Shown in pieces: positions 44,456 to 53,316 of a DNA stretch of 64,000 nt. The first letter of the stretch is position 1; every line of letters starts with the position of its first letter. The notes beneath the pieces are model-generated. The model was not told the origin of the DNA, did no database searches, and worked only from the letters and a program-made list of their open reading frames with translations. The stretch is from Massilia polaris (lineage in GTDB: Bacteria > Pseudomonadota > Gammaproteobacteria > Burkholderiales > Burkholderiaceae_D). The position numbers and the translations under genes were made by a program. The stretch is taken from positions 434,001 to 498,000 of the forward strand of contig NZ_JABBGG010000002.1 of the NCBI RefSeq assembly GCF_012927275.1, given 5' to 3'.

Positions 44456-47098
44456 ATGAACGAGTTGATGGCACGGAAAAAGCACACCAAAACCGCGATA
44501 GCGGCCGCTGTATCGGTATTGATCATGGGTGTGTCGGTGCAGGCGCACGCACAAGATGTTGCTGGCGAACCGCAGACGGTGATTGTCACCGGCGTGCGCG
44601 CGGCGCTGGAACAGTCCTTGCGCCAGAAGCGCAATGCGGATGCGGTGGTCGAGGTCGTCACGGCCGAGGACATCGGCAAGATGCCCGACAAGAACGTCGC
44701 CGACGCCATCCAGCGCCTGCCAGGCGTGAACACCCAATCGTCCGCCGGCGGCGAAGGCGGCTTCGGCGAGAACGACCGCGTCAGCCTGCGCGGCACCAGC
44801 CCGAGCCTGCAGCAGACCTTGTTCAACGGCCACGCCATCAGCACCGGCGACTGGTTCCTGCTCAATCAGATCGGCGGCAACGTCGGCCGTTCCAGCAGCT
44901 TCTCGCTGCTGCCTTCCGAGCTGGTCGGCTCCGTCGTCGTGCAGAAGAGCGCCACGGCCGACCTGGTTGAGGGTGGCGTGTCGGGCGCCATCAACGTCAT
45001 CACGCGCCGTCCGCTCGATTTCCGCCAGCAGCTGACGGTCGAGGGTTCGGTGCAGGCCAATTACAACGACCTGTCCGACAAGGCCGAGCCGCACCTGTCC
45101 GGCCTGGTCAACTGGAAGAACGCGGGCAACACCGCGGGCTTCCTGCTGCAGGCATTCTCCGAAAAGGCCGCGGTGCGCCGCGATGGCCAGGAAATCCTCG
45201 GCTACACACCGATCAGCGCTACCAGCGCGGCCGCAGTCGCCAACCCGCGGCTGGCTGGCGTGATGGTGCCGACCTTCATCGGTGCGACGCTGTTCGAGCA
45301 GGTGAAGAAGCGCACCGGCGGCGCATTCGACTTTGAAGTCCGCCCCTCCAGCGCCCTGACGCTCGACGTCAACGGCTTCTACTCCGAACTGAAGGCGCCG
45401 CACCAGAACACTAACTGGCTGGCCGCGCCCGCCAACTCGATCAATGGCAGCAACCTGGTGCCGCTGAATGCAACGGTCCGCAACAACACGCTGGTGGCCG
45501 CCTCATTCGCCAGCAATTCGGGGGAGGTCGACAACATCTACCGTCCTGAAGCGGGCGGCGAGTCGTGGTACCTCGATTTCAACGGAAAGTTCCGCGCCAG
45601 CGAAAACCTGACCCTGTCGGGCAAGCTCGGCAAAACCCACGGCGTCGGCTACGACCGCAAGGACGTGTACTACCAGAACAACGTCGACGGCGGCATGGTG
45701 TACGCGCTCAACGGCCTGTCGCCGGCATCGGTCAGCTACCCGGGCGGCAACACCACCTCGCCTGGCTCGACCGCGTGGGCGGGCGGCGGCGAAGCCCAGT
45801 CGGTGGACCAGGAAAAGTACGCGCAGGTCGATGGCGACTGGCGCACGCGCGGTGCGCTGGTGGAGTCGGTTCGCTTCGGCGCACGCTTCACCGACCACCA
45901 CCGCACGGCCGAACACCCGCTCGAAACGCGTCCGGGCCCGGTCGGCTTCAGCAACCCTGGCCCTGCATGGAATGGCCAGATGTACCCATCCGACTTCGCC
46001 GACAACCTCGGTGGCAACCTGTCGTCCAGCTATTTCAAGTACGACGGCGCTGCGCTGGGCGAGTGGGGCGCTGTGCCAGGCAATCGGCTGCTTGACTACA
46101 CGCTGCGCCACAACTGGATGGACGAATTCAAGGTTCGCGAGAAGACCAACGCGCTGTACGCGATGGCGGATCTTGGCGGCGACGGCTGGAGCGGCAATAT
46201 CGGCCTGCGCGCAATCGAGACGCGCCAGACCACGGTCGTCAATCTCGCTGGCGGTCCTAATCCGATCACCGGTTCGGCCTTCGGCGCCTACACGCCAACC
46301 ACGTTCGAGCGCACCTACCGCGACTACCTGCCAAGCGCTAACCTGAAGTTCGACGTGCGGCCTGACCTCGTCGTACGCACTGCACTGGCGAAAACCATCG
46401 CACGTCCGGACTACAGCGCATTGGGCGGCTCGGTCTCGCTGAACGACGATGCCTTGAGCGGCAGCGGCGGTAACGTGAATCTCGATCCGGTCCGTTCGAC
46501 CAACTTCGACCTGTCGGCGGAATGGTACTTCGCACCGAAGGCGATGCTTTCGGCAGGGTTCTTCTACATGGACCTGCGTTCCATCGTCGCACAGGGCACG
46601 TCGACCGGAACCTACTACAACAACAAGCGCAGCGCGCTGGCCGAGTACCAGATCACGTCGCCGTTCAACACCAGCGGCACCAACAAGGGCGTGGAGTTGA
46701 GCTACCAGCAGCCGCTGGGACAGAACTTCGGCTTCCTGGCCAACTACACCTACGCGGACGGAGAGCTGGATGGAGGCGGCGAGCTGCTTAACTCGTCGAA
46801 GAACACCTACAACCTCACCGGCTACTTTGAGAACGAGCGTTTCAGTGCGCGCCTGGCTTATAACTTCCGATCCGCGTACAAGGCAGGCGTGGACCGTGGC
46901 GCGAGCCAGCACGTGGACGACATGCCGTCGCTGGCGGGATCGATCAACGTCAAGCTCACCGAGAACCTGACGCTGACCTTCGACGCGCTGAATATCACCA
47001 ACGAGACGATCAAGATGTACGCGGAAAGCCATGACCGTCCGCGCGCCTTCTACTCGAACGGCCGTACCTTCTACCTCGGCCTGCGCGCCAAGCTGTAA
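44456..47098 (+). CDS. TonB-dependent receptor
   Basis: An 880-residue outer-membrane receptor from ATG 44456 (GGAG before it). It has a signal peptide (ending VQAHA), a plug domain (VIVTGVRAALEQSLRQKRNA, DAIQRLPGVN, VSLRGTSPSLQQTLFNGHAIS, GGVSGAINVITRRP) and a long beta-barrel ending in the aromatic FYLGLRAKL. The short N-terminal extension contains no STN domain, so it is likely not a transducer with an anti-sigma partner. It takes up a large substrate using TonB energy. Followed by a GH20 hexosaminidase and an AmpG-like permease, the substrate is probably an N-acetylglucosamine oligosaccharide; that is inference from context. Confidence 0.93.
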   Translation: MNELMARKKHTKTAIAAAVSVLIMGVSVQAHAQDVAGEPQTVIVTGVRAALEQSLRQKRNADAVVEVVTAEDIGKMPDKNVADAIQRLPGVNTQSSAGGEGGFGENDRVSLRGTSPSLQQTLFNGHAISTGDWFLLNQIGGNVGRSSSFSLLPSELVGSVVVQKSATADLVEGGVSGAINVITRRPLDFRQQLTVEGSVQANYNDLSDKAEPHLSGLVNWKNAGNTAGFLLQAFSEKAAVRRDGQEILGYTPISATSAAAVANPRLAGVMVPTFIGATLFEQVKKRTGGAFDFEVRPSSALTLDVNGFYSELKAPHQNTNWLAAPANSINGSNLVPLNATVRNNTLVAASFASNSGEVDNIYRPEAGGESWYLDFNGKFRASENLTLSGKLGKTHGVGYDRKDVYYQNNVDGGMVYALNGLSPASVSYPGGNTTSPGSTAWAGGGEAQSVDQEKYAQVDGDWRTRGALVESVRFGARFTDHHRTAEHPLETRPGPVGFSNPGPAWNGQMYPSDFADNLGGNLSSSYFKYDGAALGEWGAVPGNRLLDYTLRHNWMDEFKVREKTNALYAMADLGGDGWSGNIGLRAIETRQTTVVNLAGGPNPITGSAFGAYTPTTFERTYRDYLPSANLKFDVRPDLVVRTALAKTIARPDYSALGGSVSLNDDALSGSGGNVNLDPVRSTNFDLSAEWYFAPKAMLSAGFFYMDLRSIVAQGTSTGTYYNNKRSALAEYQITSPFNTSGTNKGVELSYQQPLGQNFGFLANYTYADGELDGGGELLNSSKNTYNLTGYFENERFSARLAYNFRSAYKAGVDRGASQHVDDMPSLAGSINVKLTENLTLTFDALNITNETIKMYAESHDRPRAFYSNGRTFYLGLRAKL

Positions 47099-47118
47099 TT
47101 GGCGGGCAGGGACCGATT

Positions 47119-47212
47119 GGGCAAGGCCGAAGCTACAGCAAGGTGCATCGTCATTCCCGCTTTCGCGGGAATGACGGTTCACGGTATTGCGGCTTCGGCC
47201 TTGCCCTTTTTT
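47119..47212 (+). terminator. Terminator-like hairpin enclosing a REP-like palindrome
   Basis: The outer arms (47119-47133 and 47192-47206, GGGCAAGGCCGAAGC and its complement) form a 15-bp stem and are followed by six T. Inside the loop is a perfect 11-bp REP-like hairpin (47150-47160 with 47165-47175). Confidence 0.75.
47150..47175. repeat. REP-like palindrome
   Basis: GTCATTCCCGC pairs with GCGGGAATGAC over a 4-base loop. It is a member of the same short palindrome family as the copies near 7524, 52163 and 53193. Confidence 0.65.
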
Positions 47213-47233
47213 CATGCGGGATGAAGGACCAGG

Positions 47234-49723
47234 ATGCCGACAAATTCAAATGGGCGGATGCCTCCGCTCGCCATCGAGTGGGAGTGCGTGTCTAACTTTT
47301 CAAGCGACATGACGTTCACCGCACGGCTGGCGTTGCGCAATGTCTCGGATCAGGTGATTGCTGCGGGGTGGGCCGTGTGCTTCAACACCTGCCGCAAATC
47401 CATTGCCAGCACGGTGAGCTCGGGCTACACGATGGAACACGTCAACGGCGACCTGTTTAAGCTCATCGTAAATGACGGCGGCGAGTGGCTGCCGGGCGAA
47501 GTCCACGAGATCAGCTACGACGCCCAGTTCTGGGCAATCAGCGAGACCGACGCACCGCTCGGCTTTTACCTTGTTCCCGGCGACGGCGGACCACCGACCG
47601 ACCTGGGCGATCCGGTAATCATCCCATTCGCCCGCGCGGAGCAGAGGCACCGGCATCAGTACGATCGCGTGCCAGCATCCGACGCAGCGCTCCGGTTCCG
47701 TCAGAACGAACACTCGCACCTGCTGCCATTGGACGCTGTCGGGCGAATTACACCGAGGCCGTTGTCGGCGCGATTCTCCGCCGATGCTTGCTACCTGACG
47801 CGCGACGCGGAGATCGTCCATGTCTCGGCGCTGAACGATGAAGCCCGGCTTCTTCGCGCCATGCTGGACCAGCTACCAACCGGCCCAACGGGCGAGGACA
47901 CACGTATCGTGCTGGAAGTCGGCCACGTCGGCACAGACGGCCCACCTGGCGACGAAGCCTACATGCTCACAATAGAACGCGACATGGTGGTCGTGCGTGG
48001 CACCAGTCCCCATGGCGTTTTCAACGGCATCCAGTCGCTGAGCCAACTGCTGTCCAACGGCGGTAGTGTGCCCGTTGGCCGCGTTACCGATGCGCCCCGC
48101 TTCAAGTACCGCGGCATGATGCTGGACGTGGCGCGCCATTTCGCAGGCAAGGAGACGGTGATGCGCCTGCTCGACTGCATGGCGCGCTTCAAGCTCAATC
48201 GATTCCATTTTCACCTTACGGACGACGAAGGCTGGCGCCTGCAGATCGCAGCCCTGCCGGAACTGACCGATATCGGCGCACGACGCGGCGTGCCTGCGGA
48301 CGGCCAGCCATCGCTCCCGCCATCGTTTGGATCGGGCGCGGACATTGACGCCTCCGCAGGCACCGGCTATTACAGCGCAGACGACTTCATCGAAATCCTG
48401 CACTACGCGCATGCGCGGCATATCGAGGTCATCCCCGAGTTCAACATGCCGGGTCACGCGCGTGCGGCAGTAGTGGCAATGCGCGCCCGCCACGACCGCT
48501 TGCGCGCCAATGGCGATATTGAAGGCGCGAACGAATATCTGCTTAGCGATCCCGACGACGAGTCTGTGTACGAATCCGTGCAGCTCTGGCACGACAACGT
48601 CATCTGCATCGCGCTGCCATCGGTCGACCGCTTTATCGATGCGGTGGTCACTGAAGTCTGCGCGCTGTACCGCAAAGCCGGGGTGCCAATACGGACTGTG
48701 CACACGGGCGGCGACGAAGTGCCGGCCGGCGCCTGGCTCGGATCCCCGCTCTGCCACGCACGCATGAAGGAGCAGGGCTGGACCGAAGTCTCGCAGCTGC
48801 ATGCGGATTTCGTGCAGCGCTGCCGCGCCATCCTCGCTCGCCACGGCCTCGCTTTCGCCGGGTGGGAAGAGACCGCGCTGATCCACGCATGCGTCGGCGG
48901 GCGCCAGCAGCTTTTGCCCGCACCAGAAGTCGGCGGACCGGAGTCGCGCGTCTACGTCTGGAACAATGCATGGGGATCGGGGACGGAAGACTGCGCCTAC
49001 CGCCTGGCTAACGCTGGTTACAACGTGGTGCTCTCGAACGCGGCAAGCCTCTACTTCGACATGGCCTATGCCAAGGACCATGGAGAACCAGGCTACTACT
49101 GGGCGGGTTTCGTCGAAACGCGGCAGGCCTTCACATTCTGCCCGTTGGATACCACGCTTACCCCGGGTAGCAACGCCATGGGTCACGCCGTATCGCCGCC
49201 AGTGTTCGAACCGCTCGACGAGATCGGTGCCACGCGCATCGCGGGCATCCAAGGGCAGCTGTGGGGCGAGAACTCCCTATCGCGCTCACGCATCGAGTAC
49301 CTCGCGGCGCCGAGAATGATCTCGCTCGCCGAACGCGCATGGGCGGCGGATCCGGGCTGGCACCTGATTGCGGACGCGGGCGAACGCACGGCCTGCATTG
49401 AGCGCGACTGGAACGAATTCGCAAACCGGCTTGGCCAGCGCGTACTGCCGCATCTGGACAAGGAACCGCTGGCCTACGGCTACCGCCTGCCTCCGCCCGG
49501 CGCAATGTGGAAAGACGGCGCGGTGCATGCGAACGTCGCACTACCGGGGCTGGCGCTGCATTACACTACCGACGGCACCGAACCGTTCGCGGGTAGCGAG
49601 CGCTATCGCGTCCCGCTCACGGTGGCGCCAGGCACGGCCGCCGTTAGGATAGCCACGTTCGACACGCGTGGCCGCAAGAGCCGAACCGTCACCCTTGACC
49701 CTGAAGACGCACGCCATGAATAA
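47234..49723 (+). CDS. Beta-N-acetylhexosaminidase (GH20)
   Basis: An 829-residue enzyme. The order is a CHB_HEX-like N-terminal carbohydrate domain (about residues 15-145), a GH20b-like domain (about 165-285), the GH20 TIM barrel (PRFKYRGMMLDVARHF; catalytic pair D494-E495 in HTGGDEVP), and a chitobiase C-terminal domain (ALHYTTDGTEP). It removes terminal GlcNAc (or GalNAc) from chito-oligosaccharides. I see no signal peptide, so it may act in the cytoplasm on imported sugars, unlike most chitobiases. Its stop overlaps the start of the permease gene by 8 bases. Confidence 0.92.
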   Translation: MPTNSNGRMPPLAIEWECVSNFSSDMTFTARLALRNVSDQVIAAGWAVCFNTCRKSIASTVSSGYTMEHVNGDLFKLIVNDGGEWLPGEVHEISYDAQFWAISETDAPLGFYLVPGDGGPPTDLGDPVIIPFARAEQRHRHQYDRVPASDAALRFRQNEHSHLLPLDAVGRITPRPLSARFSADACYLTRDAEIVHVSALNDEARLLRAMLDQLPTGPTGEDTRIVLEVGHVGTDGPPGDEAYMLTIERDMVVVRGTSPHGVFNGIQSLSQLLSNGGSVPVGRVTDAPRFKYRGMMLDVARHFAGKETVMRLLDCMARFKLNRFHFHLTDDEGWRLQIAALPELTDIGARRGVPADGQPSLPPSFGSGADIDASAGTGYYSADDFIEILHYAHARHIEVIPEFNMPGHARAAVVAMRARHDRLRANGDIEGANEYLLSDPDDESVYESVQLWHDNVICIALPSVDRFIDAVVTEVCALYRKAGVPIRTVHTGGDEVPAGAWLGSPLCHARMKEQGWTEVSQLHADFVQRCRAILARHGLAFAGWEETALIHACVGGRQQLLPAPEVGGPESRVYVWNNAWGSGTEDCAYRLANAGYNVVLSNAASLYFDMAYAKDHGEPGYYWAGFVETRQAFTFCPLDTTLTPGSNAMGHAVSPPVFEPLDEIGATRIAGIQGQLWGENSLSRSRIEYLAAPRMISLAERAWAADPGWHLIADAGERTACIERDWNEFANRLGQRVLPHLDKEPLAYGYRLPPPGAMWKDGAVHANVALPGLALHYTTDGTEPFAGSERYRVPLTVAPGTAAVRIATFDTRGRKSRTVTLDPEDARHE

Positions 49724-51002
49724 CGCAACCGCCGCCGCAGTGACGCTGCCTGCCGCCCGCCATCCGCTGGTGTGGGTGCCGACGCTGTACCTGGCGCAGG
49801 GCCTGCCGTTTTACGCCGTCGCGCTGGTGGCCGGTCTTATGTTGAAGAGCATGGGCCTGCCCAACGACCAGATCGCGCGCTGGACCGGCCTGCTGGGGCT
49901 CGCTTGGGTGTTCAAGGCGCTATGGAGCCCGTTCCTTGAACTGGCGCGCAGCAAAAAGCGCGTGGTCGTGGCGTTCCAGCTGGTCGGGGGTGCCGCACTG
50001 GCCGGCGTCGCACTGGCGCTGCAGTTGCCTGCCTGGTTCGCGATCAGTATCGGATTGTTCGCGGTGGTGGCGCTGGCATCGGCCACGCACGATATCGCGG
50101 CAGACGGCGTGTACATCGCAAGCCTGTCGGAACGGCAGCAGGCGGCATATGCGGGCTGGCAGGGCGCCTTCTTCAACGCGGCCAAATTCCTCTCGCTCGG
50201 CGGACTGGTGATCCTCGCCGGCCACCTCGAAAAGAGCATCGGTCCGGCGCCCGCATGGACGGTCGTGTTTGCGCTGCTTTCCGCCACCATGGTCGCGCTG
50301 GCGCTGTACCACCTGTGGGCGCTGCCGGGCGCCGGCACCGTCCGAAGCGCTTCGGTGCGCGGCATCGCCACCACGCTGGTCGACGTCATCCGCGCGTTCT
50401 TCGCCAAGCCCGGCATCTGGCTGGCGATACTATTCATCATTCTGTTCCGCGCGGGAGAAGGGCAAATCCAGACCATCGGGCCGCTGTTTTTGCGCGACGC
50501 GCGCGAGATCGGCGGGCTGGGACTGTCGACTGGCGAAGTGGGCGCGGTGTATGGAACGGCTGGCACCATCGCCTTCCTGGCCGGCAGCATCGCGGGAGGC
50601 TACTTCACGTCCTGGCTGGGTCTCAAGCGGGCGATGATCTATCTGATTCTGGCGATGAACCTCCCGAACGCCGTGTTCTATTACCTGAGCGTCGCACAGC
50701 CCGATTCGCTGGGCGTTATCGCGGCGGCATTGGGGCTGGAGATGTTCGGGTATGGATTCGGCTTTGTCGGCATCATCCTGTTCATCATGCAGGTAGTCGC
50801 CAGCGGGCCGTACCAGACCGCGCACTACGCGCTGGGGACTGGCTTCATGCAGCTGGGCTTCGTACTATTCAAGATGATCAGCGGCGACATCCAGCAGGCG
50901 CTCGGATACCGCACGTTCTTCCTGTGGGTGGTGTGCGCTGCCTTGCCGGTACTGCTGCTGATGCGCTTCGTGCGGCTGGAAAGCGACGCTAGCGCTTCTT
51001 GA
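49716..51002 (+). CDS. AmpG-like MFS permease
   Basis: A 428-residue 12-TM permease from ATG 49716, which overlaps the preceding stop; the frame is open from 49668, but the extra 16 residues are a shadow of the upstream gene. The MFS/PAT signature appears as YLAQGLPFYAV at the start, LGLAWVFKALWSPFLE, and ATHDIAADGVYIASL, as in AmpG, the inner-membrane importer of GlcNAc-anhydro-muropeptides. It probably imports GlcNAc-containing oligosaccharides or muropeptides and feeds the adjacent GH20 enzyme. Translational overlap with GH20 indicates coupling. It converges on the AraC gene with a 14-base overlap. Confidence 0.85.
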   Translation: MNNATAAAVTLPAARHPLVWVPTLYLAQGLPFYAVALVAGLMLKSMGLPNDQIARWTGLLGLAWVFKALWSPFLELARSKKRVVVAFQLVGGAALAGVALALQLPAWFAISIGLFAVVALASATHDIAADGVYIASLSERQQAAYAGWQGAFFNAAKFLSLGGLVILAGHLEKSIGPAPAWTVVFALLSATMVALALYHLWALPGAGTVRSASVRGIATTLVDVIRAFFAKPGIWLAILFIILFRAGEGQIQTIGPLFLRDAREIGGLGLSTGEVGAVYGTAGTIAFLAGSIAGGYFTSWLGLKRAMIYLILAMNLPNAVFYYLSVAQPDSLGVIAAALGLEMFGYGFGFVGIILFIMQVVASGPYQTAHYALGTGFMQLGFVLFKMISGDIQQALGYRTFFLWVVCAALPVLLLMRFVRLESDASAS

Positions 51003-51891
51003 CGGGCAGTGCGAGCCAGCCCTGCCACTGGCCGGCGGCGTCGCGTTCGACTTTTTCGATGTGCGGACGGGTGCTGTCGAGGCGCCAGACGGTTTGCTTG
51101 TCCAGCCAGTCCTCATACATCGAGCGGAAGCGCGGCCACTCCTTCTGGAACTCAAGGACGGCGTAGTGGCCTGCGGGGAGAATGCGGACGCCGAGATTTG
51201 GATCGGTGACTGCATCACTGTCGATGCCGAAGTCATAGCAGTATTCGCTCTCGCCAGTAAAGCCCGGGTCTTCGTCGAAGACGCCGTACCACGGCGCGCA
51301 GCGGGCCACGCCATCAAGCTGCTCGCAGTGGCGGATCAGGTCATTGCAGGCGATCGACAGCGCGGCGCCCGACTGGCCGAAGAAGCGCTGATAGCGCAGC
51401 GTGACGGCGGGGAGCGAGCGCACCTGGATGCGCGCTGCGATCGTGCCGGGCTCCGGCGCGCGGTAAGGAGCGAGGATGACTTCGAGGTTGTCCGGCTCGG
51501 CGACAAAAAAACTGACATCGCTCTCGCGCCCGACCTGCTGGTCCATATAGGCGCGCCAGCCACCATCGCGCCACTCCTTAGCCGACATCGCGAACTGCTG
51601 TTTGAACGCCTTGGCGAAGGCCGCGTTGGAGGGAAAGCCACAATCCTGCGCGATGCGGACGACGGCGACGTCGGGCTCATGGCGAAGCAGGTGTGCGGCG
51701 CGGCGCAGGCGGCGCTTACGCTGGTATTCGACAGCGGAGAAGCCGGTCAGCTCGCGGAAGATGCGGTCGAAGTGGAATGAGGAATAGCTGGCCGATGCCG
51801 CCAGCGATTTGAGGGCGAGCGGATCGCCGACCGAGTCGAGCATCAGGTCCATGACTTCGTACAGGCGCGAGACGCGGGACGTCGGCTTCAC
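50989..51891 (-). CDS. AraC-family regulator with GyrI-like effector domain
   Basis: A 300-residue protein. The N-terminal AraC/XylS DNA-binding domain (residues about 8-110) has two helix-turn-helix units (LAASASYSSFHFDRIFRELTG and RIAQDCGFPSNAAFAKAFKQ). The C-terminal half (about 120-295) is a GyrI-like small-molecule-binding domain (LPAVTLRYQRFFGQSG, GIDSDAVTD, LPAGHYAVLEF). Proteins of this type often respond to drugs or other hydrophobic ligands and activate efflux genes. Its target is unknown. It is tail to tail with the permease and is not obviously the regulator of the GH20 unit. Confidence 0.88.
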   Translation of the reverse strand: MKPTSRVSRLYEVMDLMLDSVGDPLALKSLAASASYSSFHFDRIFRELTGFSAVEYQRKRRLRRAAHLLRHEPDVAVVRIAQDCGFPSNAAFAKAFKQQFAMSAKEWRDGGWRAYMDQQVGRESDVSFFVAEPDNLEVILAPYRAPEPGTIAARIQVRSLPAVTLRYQRFFGQSGAALSIACNDLIRHCEQLDGVARCAPWYGVFDEDPGFTGESEYCYDFGIDSDAVTDPNLGVRILPAGHYAVLEFQKEWPRFRSMYEDWLDKQTVWRLDSTRPHIEKVERDAAGQWQGWLALPVKKR

Positions 51892-52215
51892 TGGTGCGGA
51901 CCTGGCACGTGACGGATGCAGGCTGCCGACAACGTCAGGCCTTCAGGCGGCAAAGCGAAGTGGAGAGTGCGCGGCATCGAAGCGATCGGGTACCAAAGTG
52001 GAACGATTATCGCCCAGAAGCCATGCAGTGGCTAAATAACTTCTAGAGGCCGCGCTCGCGCACAGCCACGGACCGTACGGCGGACAAGCGCATAGGACTC
52101 GGCGTCCCCCGTGACTCCGCCGAATTGACGTGAAGTCAAAGCGAATAGTTACCCGCTGAGTCGTCATTCCCGCTTTCGCGTGCGAGGGGCGCGGTCTTGC
52201 GGCTGGACGAAACGG
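51892..52215. other. Intergenic region with a REP-like half-copy
   Basis: About 320 bases of mixed composition. Apart from the left half of a REP-like element at 52163-52180 I see no gene, tRNA or clear terminator. It presumably carries the promoter of the AraC gene. Confidence 0.45.
52163..52180 (+). repeat. Truncated REP-like element
   Basis: GTCATTCCCGCTTTCGCG matches the first 18 bases of the palindrome at 47150; the second half is lost. Confidence 0.5.
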
Positions 52216-52587
52216 TCAATCCGTCACGACGTGCCACACATCCATGACCTTATCCCCCACCTTGTCACCAGCCTTCTTATCCTTCACAAAGGTGTACAGC
52301 GGCTTGCCTTTGTAAGCAAGCTGCTTGCTGCCGTCGGCGCGGGTGATGGTCGAATAGTCTGCGTCCATTGGCTTCGCGTCGCCAGCCATCACAGGCGGCC
52401 AGTTCTGCGCGCATTTGCCAGCGCAGGCGCTCTTGCCAGCAGAGTCCTTGTCGTAGGTGTAAACGGTCATACCCTTCGAATCGACGAGCATGCCGCCGGA
52501 TTTTTTGACCGGCATGGTGTCCGACGCGTGGGCGGAGAAGGTGAAGAGGGTGAACAGAACTGCAGTACCAAGGCTGACTGATTTCAT
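52216..52587 (-). CDS. COG4315-type secreted repeat protein
   Basis: A 123-residue protein with a signal peptide (MKSVSLGTAVLFTLFTFSAHA). Two repeat units of the COG4315 type are visible: GGMLVDSKGMTVYTYDKDSAGKSAC and GSKQLAYKGKPLYTFVKDKKAGDK, with NWPP and CAGKCAQ between them. Function unknown; proteins of this type are often annotated as predicted lipoproteins, but no lipobox is seen here. The upstream region holds a 22-base motif also found at 55024. Confidence 0.85.
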   Translation of the reverse strand: MKSVSLGTAVLFTLFTFSAHASDTMPVKKSGGMLVDSKGMTVYTYDKDSAGKSACAGKCAQNWPPVMAGDAKPMDADYSTITRADGSKQLAYKGKPLYTFVKDKKAGDKVGDKVMDVWHVVTD

Positions 52588-52623
52588 GGAATTCTCCTGT
52601 GAAAAATCGAGTGCGAGGACCGG

Positions 52624-52645
52624 TTATAGTTGAACTGCCCGGACA
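52624..52645. repeat. Conserved 22-base motif, copy 1
   Basis: TTATAGT-N4-CTGCCCGGACA; an identical pattern (18 of 22 bases) is at 55024-55045. It lies 37 bases upstream of the COG4315-type gene. Confidence 0.4.
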
Positions 52646-52816
52646 TTCTATCGCACCCCTCGTTGTGTTTTTGTCCTCAGCCCCCATATATTTTGGATGC
52701 GTAGAATTCGCTAACGAATGCCTTGGATTCCGTACGGTGCGCGTCTGTACACCGGCAAACAAGGTAATGTATCGAACCGAGCTGTTGAACAACTTTATTG
52801 AACGAAGGAGTAGGCC

Positions 52817-53137
52817 ATGGATTGTCCTGTATGCAAAAACGTGCAACTTGTGATGTCGGACCGGCAGGGTATTGAGATTGACTACTGCCCGACCTGCCGC
52901 GGCGTGTGGCTGGACCGTGGCGAGCTGGACAAGATCATCGACCGCTCGGTGCCAGGTGCTGTGGCGCAACCAGTGCAGCAACCGGTTCAGCAACAGGCTC
53001 AGCAGGTTCGCCACGATCCCTACCAGGGACAACATCAGCCGCAAGGATTCGGCCATTCCCAGCCGTCGCATGGCTACCCTCACCACAAGAAAAAGAAGCG
53101 CGAAGGTTTCCTCGGCGAACTGTTCGATTTCGACTGA
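52817..53137 (+). CDS. Zinc-ribbon (zf-TFIIB) protein
   Basis: A 106-residue protein with AAGGAG eight bases before its ATG. Two CxxC pairs (MDCPVCKN and YCPTCRGVWLDRGELDKII) make a zf-TFIIB zinc ribbon in the first 50 residues. The remainder is Gln-, Pro- and His-rich, then KKKKRE and an acidic FLGELFDFD end. No function is known beyond zinc binding. It is not obviously linked to the neighbouring genes. Confidence 0.85.
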   Translation: MDCPVCKNVQLVMSDRQGIEIDYCPTCRGVWLDRGELDKIIDRSVPGAVAQPVQQPVQQQAQQVRHDPYQGQHQPQGFGHSQPSHGYPHHKKKKREGFLGELFDFD

Positions 53138-53192
53138 CCAGTTACGATCGCCGCAGATCCGGGCCGGCTGTTTACACCGCCGGCCGCCGCCC

Positions 53193-53219
53193 GTCGTCCT
53201 CGCGAAAGCGGGGACCCAT
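53193..53219 (-). repeat. REP-like element
   Basis: Read on the minus strand, ATGGGTCCCCGCTTTCGCG followed by AGGACGACG is a variant of the REP-like palindromes in this window, with one mismatched arm base. Confidence 0.5.
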
Positions 53220-53316
53220 ACTGAATGCGCGCTCGCCGCTAACGGTATGAAGCATGCGGCCGTGTCTGGATACAATGTCCTTTTAATCCCGACGCGGCCT
53301 GCCCGCCCACGACTCC

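Noticed and set aside
45503-47215. Minus-strand 570-residue frame opposite the TonB receptor
   Set aside because: Shadow frame; it also contains the nested hairpin terminator.
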